Assembly: GCF_005795905.1 (NCBI RefSeq)
Contig: NZ_VAWE01000002.1
Span: 248,001-312,000, forward strand
Direction: 5' to 3'
From: Streptomyces marianii
GTDB lineage: Bacteria > Actinomycetota > Actinomycetes > Streptomycetales > Streptomycetaceae
Length of the DNA stretch: 64,000 nucleotides
Shown: positions 59,474-64,000 of the stretch, piece after piece
Position numbering within the stretch: the first letter of the stretch is position 1
Layout of the letters: each line of letters begins with the position of its first letter
Notes under the pieces: generated by a model
Database searches by the model: none
The model's input: only the letters and a program-made list of their open reading frames with translations
What the model was told of the DNA's origin: nothing
Position numbers and translations under genes: made by a program

Positions 59474-60603
59474 GAGACACCGACCAGGGGAAGGACGCGG
59501 GTCTGGCGCGGGACCACCGGGCACTGTTCCGTGTCCACCGCGCCGATCCGTTCGCCAGCGGCCACCACGGCGGCCGGGCAGCCCTTCCCGCACGAGGGCG
59601 AGAGAGAGCAGGAGCCGCACGTCTCGTTCCCGCCGAGGTCCCACCGGTCGGAGAACTTGCCGTACGCGTCCAGGCGGGCCGCGATGTCGTCGTGCTCCCA
59701 CATGTTGCCCACGAGGAAGTCCGTGTCAGGGTGCTGGGAGACGTTCGTCCGGGCCGCGAAAACCAGGTACGGGCAGATCGCCACGCCGCCGTCCGTGAAC
59801 ACGTAGATGATGTTCCCGGCCTCGCAGCCCGCGAGCGGTTTCCCCTCCGTGTTCGGGAAGCGGATGTTCACCATCTCGACGTCCTCGCCGGCCACCTCGG
59901 CCGTCATGGCGGCGATGTCCCGCATTCGGTCGTCCGGCGTACGGAGCTTGCCCTGCGCCCTCTTCGACGCGCCCCGCCCCATCGAGCCAAGCGGGTTCAT
60001 GAGGACGTACGTGGCGCCGTGCTCCCGGGCGAACTCCACCAGCTCCCGGTACTCCCGGTCCTGGGCCAGGTTGTTCGGCGTGCACAGGAGGCCCTGGAGG
60101 ATGCCGGCGCGGGCGAACCGCTTGATGGTGTCCACCGTCTCGGCGAAGCACCCTTCGAGCTTGCGGAACGTGTCGTGCGACTCCGGTGAGAAGCCATCCA
60201 GGCTGACGTTCATGTGGACGTCCAGCTCCGCCAGGGCGGCCACCGTCTCGTCGGAGCACATCGTGCCGTTGGTGCACACGCCCACCGACATCCCGGCGGC
60301 CCGGAACAGGGCGACGATCTCCAGGAGGTCCGGGTGCATCATCGGCTCCCCGCCGGTGATGGTCACCTTCGTGACGCGGGCGGCGGCGAGCTGCGGGACC
60401 AGCTTGTCCCGGACGTCGTTCACCGGCATGTAGTTGCCGCGCAGCGTGGCGACCACGAAGCAGTGGTCACACTTCGCGTTGCACGGCTCGCAGATCTGCA
60501 CCAACGCCTTCCGGTCGGGGGCATCCACGGTCGTACGGAAGTAGCAGGAGGCGGCCTGGCCGCCGTTCAGGATGGGGCGCGCGCTCAATGCGGTCTCCCT
60601 CAT
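59470..60603 (-). CDS. Radical SAM protein with SPASM domain
   Basis: A 377-aa enzyme. The cluster that cleaves AdoMet is bound by C41, C45 and C48 (CNAKCDHC), followed by TITGGEPMMHP (GGEP motif) and the conserved SLDGFSPE. The C-terminal SPASM region with CGSCSLSPSCGKGC and other Cys binds extra clusters, as in peptide-modifying and sugar-oxidising enzymes. Viperins lack SPASM, so it is not a viperin. ATG 60603 is shown; TTG 60588 has a better SD (AGGGAG) and would trim 5 residues. The peptide or nucleotide substrate is unknown. Confidence 0.85.
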   Translation of the reverse strand: MRETALSARPILNGGQAASCYFRTTVDAPDRKALVQICEPCNAKCDHCFVVATLRGNYMPVNDVRDKLVPQLAAARVTKVTITGGEPMMHPDLLEIVALFRAAGMSVGVCTNGTMCSDETVAALAELDVHMNVSLDGFSPESHDTFRKLEGCFAETVDTIKRFARAGILQGLLCTPNNLAQDREYRELVEFAREHGATYVLMNPLGSMGRGASKRAQGKLRTPDDRMRDIAAMTAEVAGEDVEMVNIRFPNTEGKPLAGCEAGNIIYVFTDGGVAICPYLVFAARTNVSQHPDTDFLVGNMWEHDDIAARLDAYGKFSDRWDLGGNETCGSCSLSPSCGKGCPAAVVAAGERIGAVDTEQCPVVPRQTRVLPLVGVS

Positions 60604-60901
60604 GGGTGGGTAGTCCCGGCCCGTCCTGGGCCAGGTGGTGGGCCGTCCTGCCCGTCACAGCAGGAGCGGCACCGCCCTCGGGTGCGCCCGGCGTGAGCCG
60701 GTACCGGGCGCGCGGGGAAGGTCCCCGGCCGGGGCGGAAGTCCCAGGTGTTTTGTCGGGCGCCGTACTCGGCCATCCGGGCCTCCAGGCGCCGGATGCAG
60801 TTCTCGTACGCGTAGAAGGGGCTGGCAGCGTGGTCCTCGCCGTGGACAGGGCCGAGCCCTGAACCACACCAGTCGGCGTCCGGCTGGCCCGGGAGTCTCA
60901 C
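60467..60901 (-). CDS. Hypothetical protein of uncertain 3' end
   Basis: GTG 60901 overlaps the small membrane gene stop. The clear part is SPFYAYENCIRRLEARMAEY and RQNTWDFRPGRGP. The last 45 codons overlap the radical SAM gene out of frame and look non-coding, the same situation as at the kinase-phosphoesterase junction. No family. Confidence 0.5.
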   Translation of the reverse strand: MRLPGQPDADWCGSGLGPVHGEDHAASPFYAYENCIRRLEARMAEYGARQNTWDFRPGRGPSPRARYRLTPGAPEGGAAPAVTGRTAHHLAQDGPGLPTHEGDRIERAPHPERRPGRLLLLPYDRGCPRPEGVGADLRAVQREV

Positions 60902-61017
60902 CGCAAGATCCCGTAGGCGAGGGCGCACATGATGCTGACCAGCGCGACCAGGTACGCAGCCACCTGTCGGTGCTGCGCCGCCCGCACCTTCCGGCGGTCC
61001 GGGTCGTCAGGGTGCAT
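60898..61017 (-). CDS. Small single-span membrane protein (39 aa)
   Basis: ATG 61017 overlaps the previous stop (TGATG). Basic start followed by VAAYLVALVSIMCALAYGIL, one clear membrane helix. Too short for ordinary gene callers. Confidence 0.6.
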   Translation of the reverse strand: MHPDDPDRRKVRAAQHRQVAAYLVALVSIMCALAYGILR

Positions 61018-61697
61018 CACCGGCCGGCCTCCGCCCCGGCGAGCCCGGCCCGGGCCGCCTCCGCGCGGAGGTCGATCGGGCGGACGTCGTTGAGTTCCGT
61101 GACGGCCTGGCCGGCCAGGAGAAGGGCGAGGCGCGGATCACCGTGGCCGATCTGCGCTCGGGCGTCCACGGGGACGACGGCTCCGCCGCTCCAGGCGTGG
61201 AGGATGCCGTACAGCCCCCAGGGGACGGGCCTGGCGACCCGGGCCGCCTCGTACCCGTCGAGGAGGTGCCGGCAGTGCCGTACGGACTCCCACCCGCACG
61301 CCAGGTGCACGGGCGGGTGGAGCGTCCGCTCGCCCTCCTCGATCGGGCCGCGGAACCCGGTCTCCTCCCCGGCGCCGGTCAGGAAGAGGTGTCCGCCCTC
61401 GGTCGCCGCCTCCTCCACGGTGGAGAGCCCGCAGACCTGGCAGATGCGACGGGTCATCATGCGCCGTTGCCGGGCCGGGTGGAGGTGCGAGAAGCGAGGC
61501 TCGCCCTTCCCCGGCGCGATCGTCCAGGCGCGCCACAGCGCGCCCTGGTGCGTGCACGCACGGGTCAGAACCGGATCGGCGTAGGCGAGCCTGCTGTTCC
61601 GGAGGTAGACGGCCGGGGTGATGTCGTGTTCCGCCGACCACCGTGCGACCCGCGGGACGCGGAGACCGCGGTAGACGGGGAGGGTGTCGAGACTCAT
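61017..61697 (-). CDS. Hypothetical 226-aa protein
   Basis: Unrecognised. ATG 61697. Contains ARWSAEHDITPAVYLRNSR, then RRICQVCGLSTVEE (Cys pair) and a Cys/His pattern in LACGWESVRHCRHLL, suggesting a zinc site, and a helical C-terminus. Fits a zinc-dependent accessory of the operon. No homologue recalled. Confidence 0.65.
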   Translation of the reverse strand: MSLDTLPVYRGLRVPRVARWSAEHDITPAVYLRNSRLAYADPVLTRACTHQGALWRAWTIAPGKGEPRFSHLHPARQRRMMTRRICQVCGLSTVEEAATEGGHLFLTGAGEETGFRGPIEEGERTLHPPVHLACGWESVRHCRHLLDGYEAARVARPVPWGLYGILHAWSGGAVVPVDARAQIGHGDPRLALLLAGQAVTELNDVRPIDLRAEAARAGLAGAEAGR

Positions 61698-61937
61698 CGG
61701 ATCGAATCCAGGGGGTAAGGGCCCTCCGCCCGGGGCCACGACGGGCCACGGGGGAACTCGCCAGGTCTTCCCGGGCGAAGGCGGATCGAGGGGGTGGGGC
61801 CGGCCGCCGTCAGTCGTGGATGGGGCTTGGCGGCCGGGGCGTGATCCGGTCGGCGTCGGTCGTCACGCCGCTCCCTGGGGCGCGGGGAGCCCCTGGTCCT
61901 GGCCGTGTCCCGCCAACGTCGGGCACGGTCGAGACGT

Positions 61938-62435
61938 CTATACGGCGCGGAGCAGCCAGGCCGCCGGGATGGTACGGCGCCAGGCGGTCACGCCGGTCCA
62001 CAGTCCCCCGGCCTCCGCCATGTCGGCCAGGTACTCGTGGACCGCGACCAGGCCGCCGCCGAGCTCGCGCCGGGACAGGCCCACGGCCACGTTCACCCGG
62101 CCCTGGCGCTGCGCGGTCGCGTACCAGGTCGGCGGGTAGGGCACATTCAGCGTGGCGTCCCAATGCCCGTAGTCGAGGGACGCGATGCCGCGGACCAGGA
62201 GGAGGCCGAGGCCGAGCCGGTACGGCTCACCCGGCCGTCCCAGACCGAGGCCGCGGGCGATGCCGAGGAGCCCGGGCCGGTAGCGCTCCACGCTCTCGGC
62301 CAGCCGCGGCCGGGCTGGGGTGAGCAGGACGTGGCACTCCGGGCCGAGGAGCCCAGGCTCCACCCACGCCGCGACGGAGACGCGGTCCATGAACTCCGGC
62401 CCCGGCGGGGCGTAGCGCGCCGAGAGAACGGTCAC
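61938..62435 (-). CDS. Hypothetical 165-aa protein
   Basis: GTG 62435 overlaps the previous stop (GTGA). Beta-rich (FMDRVSVAAWVEP, ECHVLLTPARPRL) with a helical C-terminus (GLVAVHEYLADMAEAGG, AWRRTIPAAWLL). Not recognised. Second gene of the leftward operon. Confidence 0.6.
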   Translation of the reverse strand: MTVLSARYAPPGPEFMDRVSVAAWVEPGLLGPECHVLLTPARPRLAESVERYRPGLLGIARGLGLGRPGEPYRLGLGLLLVRGIASLDYGHWDATLNVPYPPTWYATAQRQGRVNVAVGLSRRELGGGLVAVHEYLADMAEAGGLWTGVTAWRRTIPAAWLLRAV

Positions 62436-62932
62436 CGGTCGGCCTCCGCCTTCTTCACGGCCGACTGGTGGCCCATGAGGACCAGGAGGGCCACGTCGTC
62501 CGGCGCGCACAGGGTGCCCGGCCCGTCCATGGGGACGACCCAGTACGCCGGATAGCGGGGGTCGAACTCGGTGAGGTCCGTGGCCGGCACGCCCAGGAAA
62601 GCATCCGAGTCCAGGCACTCCGCGACCGTGAGCCGCCAGGAGCGCGCGGCGCTCGCCGGGGTGAGGGCGTAGTACTGCTGGCCCCCGACGTCGTAGAAGA
62701 TCGGGCCGCCGTCCAGGATCTCGGCGAGGAACCTGCGGACCGCCTCCGGCTCCTCGGCGCCGGCCGCCGTGTAGACCAGGTACCCCGGGATGCGTACGGC
62801 GGAGAACAGGGAGCCGCACCGCAGGAGGGCGACACGGTAGGTGTCCCACTCCGTCCAGGCCTTCGCCCGGTCGCTCGACGCCAGGACGAGCCACATGGAG
62901 GCGGCCCGCTCCCGGTCGCTTCGCGAGTGCAC
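62432..62932 (-). CDS. Hypothetical 166-aa protein, first gene of the operon
   Basis: GTG 62932 with GGAG 5 nt upstream. Contains DRAKAWTEWDTYRVALL, FSAVRIPGYLVYTAAGAEE, GPIFYDVGGQQYYALT and a C-terminal ALLVLMGHQSAVKK. Unrecognised. Divergent from the XRE regulator, which may control it. Confidence 0.6.
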   Translation of the reverse strand: MHSRSDRERAASMWLVLASSDRAKAWTEWDTYRVALLRCGSLFSAVRIPGYLVYTAAGAEEPEAVRRFLAEILDGGPIFYDVGGQQYYALTPASAARSWRLTVAECLDSDAFLGVPATDLTEFDPRYPAYWVVPMDGPGTLCAPDDVALLVLMGHQSAVKKAEADR

Positions 62933-63128
62933 CAGCACTCCGGGCCCGGCCGCTACCGGCTGCAGAACCGCTCTCCGAGTAACTTCCGCGTCTTCAACGG
63001 GCCGTTGGCCACACCCTTGCACGGCGACTCCTCACAGTCGTCCACGCCCCAGAGCGGCACACCACTGCCCCGGGCCTCGACGTTCAGAGTGGAATCCCTG
63101 CGAAAGCCGCGCGTCCCACCGCCGGGTA

Positions 63129-63143
63129 TACCCATGATGGGTA
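63129..63143. promoter_or_regulatory. Palindrome between the operon and the XRE regulator
   Basis: TACCCAT-G-ATGGGTA, perfect 7-bp arms around one base, 52 bp before the regulator start and 196 bp from the operon start. A plausible operator, not proven. Confidence 0.45.
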
Positions 63144-63194
63144 GGCACGCCGAAGAGCACAGCATGCAGCCTTACCGGGCAGGAAGAGACCGCC

Positions 63195-64000
63195 ATGAGC
63201 TTTCAGTCTCCGGCAGCGCTCCCGCGTGACCTCTTGGGCGACGCCGCCATGCGACACGCGCTGCTCACCCACGACTTCGGCACGGTGTTCCGACTCGCAC
63301 GCGAGCGAGCCGGAATCAGTTACTCCCGGATCGCCACCGAGTGCGGTATCAAGCCGGAACGGGTCGGCACGCTGGCACGCGGTCAGGGCCGCATCAGCAG
63401 CTTCGGCAAGATCGTTCAGATCGCGGACGCCTTACAGGTGCCCGGTCGCATGGTCGGCCTCGCTCCCCGACCATGGGAGACGGACAGAGCTGCCGCTCCA
63501 CAGGACTCGACTGGCCCCAACTTGCACCGCCGCACCGTTCTCCAGGCGGCCACCGCGACCGGCCTTGCCGCCGCGCTGCCTGCCCTCCACCACGCCGCGC
63601 CACCGGCCCGCATCACGAACTCCTACGTAGACCGCCTCCGGGAGCGCACCGCCCGCCTCCGCCGCCTGGATGACATCCTCGGCGGCGGCGACACCTACCG
63701 CGTGTACCTCGCGGAGGTCCAGCGCACGAAAGCCGTCCTCCACCGCGGCTCCTTCGCCGGCGAGGACGCACGCCGCCGCCTCACCGCACTTCTGGCCGAG
63801 CAGGCGCAGCAGGCCGGATGGGCCGCCTTCGACGGCGGCCGGGAGAAGGAGGCGGCCTCCCTCTACGAGGAGAGCCGCGCGTACGCCCAGGAGGCCGGGG
63901 ACTCCGACCTGTACGGCAACAGCCTGGCCTTCCTGGCATACGGCACCCTCGCCCACGACCGTCGGACAGCGGTGGCCTTCGCCCAGGACTCCTGCGCCAC
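63195..64000 (+). CDS. XRE/TPR-type regulator, partial at window edge
   Basis: Open to the end of the window (268 codons seen). Residues about 28-85 form the helix-turn-helix (VFRLARERAGISYSRIATEC, then IKPERVGTLARG). A basic RRTVLQAATATGLAAALP linker is typical of Streptomyces members, then helical repeats (AGDSDLYGNSLAFLAYGTLA). Codon 80 (63432-63434) is TTA, the rarest Streptomyces codon, which makes expression dependent on the bldA tRNA. It faces away from the radical-SAM operon. Confidence 0.85.
   Translation, partial: MSFQSPAALPRDLLGDAAMRHALLTHDFGTVFRLARERAGISYSRIATECGIKPERVGTLARGQGRISSFGKIVQIADALQVPGRMVGLAPRPWETDRAAAPQDSTGPNLHRRTVLQAATATGLAAALPALHHAAPPARITNSYVDRLRERTARLRRLDDILGGGDTYRVYLAEVQRTKAVLHRGSFAGEDARRRLTALLAEQAQQAGWAAFDGGREKEAASLYEESRAYAQEAGDSDLYGNSLAFLAYGTLAHDRRTAVAFAQDSCA

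Noticed and set aside
59470..60603. Viperin-like defence enzyme
   Set aside because: The nearby kinase suggested it, but the C-terminal SPASM cysteines and CNAKCDHC pattern do not fit viperins.
1..64000. CRISPR arrays, insertion sequences, integrase, replication initiator and partition genes
   Set aside because: No regularly spaced repeats, transposase or integrase motifs, Rep or ParA proteins were seen in the window.

Overview
The window is about 70% G+C with codon use, SD-led overlapping operons, frequent GTG/TTG starts and gene families (WhiB, LexA, MazG-like, XRE/TPR regulators) typical of Streptomyces or a close actinomycete. A tap-tpg pair (telomere-associated protein and terminal protein, 25508-28191) points to a linear replicon. 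Together with a plasmid-like mosaic of small unknown genes, pseudogenes and conflict-type systems, this suggests a large linear plasmid or a chromosome arm, not a conserved chromosome core.

Layout. 1-5300: DciA-like protein, WhiB-like regulator, GNAT, alpha/beta hydrolase and a nucleotidyltransferase-fold protein, all rightward. 5397-11039: LexA-family repressor, secreted SH3 protein, MFS exporter, orphan PTS EIIC and GT2 glycosyltransferase. 11064-20585: two copies of a divergent two-gene module (leftward membrane protein plus rightward 234/235-aa protein). The first copy's membrane gene is frameshifted. Between the copies lie a Mom-like DNA-modification protein, a NUDIX hydrolase, a frameshifted phosphotransferase and a truncated peptide deformylase. 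20908-24700: NERD protein, ATP-grasp enzyme, one unknown gene and a 0.9-kb regulatory gap. 24700-28673: tap-tpg operon. 28766-41860: a RING-finger/TerD-like protein facing a leftward operon WGR - MoxR AAA+ - vWA/HExxH protein - 1514-aa giant protein. 41943-50525: cytosine-5 DNA methyltransferase operon, RNA-ligase-family protein, HAD protein, lipoprotein, DUF262 protein and a Doc-like toxin-antitoxin pair with a 34-bp perfect palindrome. 50530-57210: small unknown genes, a protein with an internal duplication, and a tRNA-Trp gene with its own promoter. 57438-64000: a leftward operon (MazG-like, endonuclease/exonuclease/phosphatase, thymidylate kinase, SPASM radical SAM and unknown genes) divergent from an XRE/TPR regulator that carries a TTA codon.

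The most striking unifying signal is a promoter architecture repeated at least 12 times in nine AT-rich intergenic islands: a 19-bp element close to TGACnCTTTTAACTTGMCY whose right end is the -35, then usually 17 bp, then TACATT-like -10. It precedes the RING/TerD gene, the WGR-MoxR-vWA operon, the RNA ligase, DUF262, tRNA-Trp and both duplicated-module genes. That would put functionally different accessory genes under one replicon-wide control. The regulator is not identified. All functional calls rest on reading motifs by eye; no database search was run.
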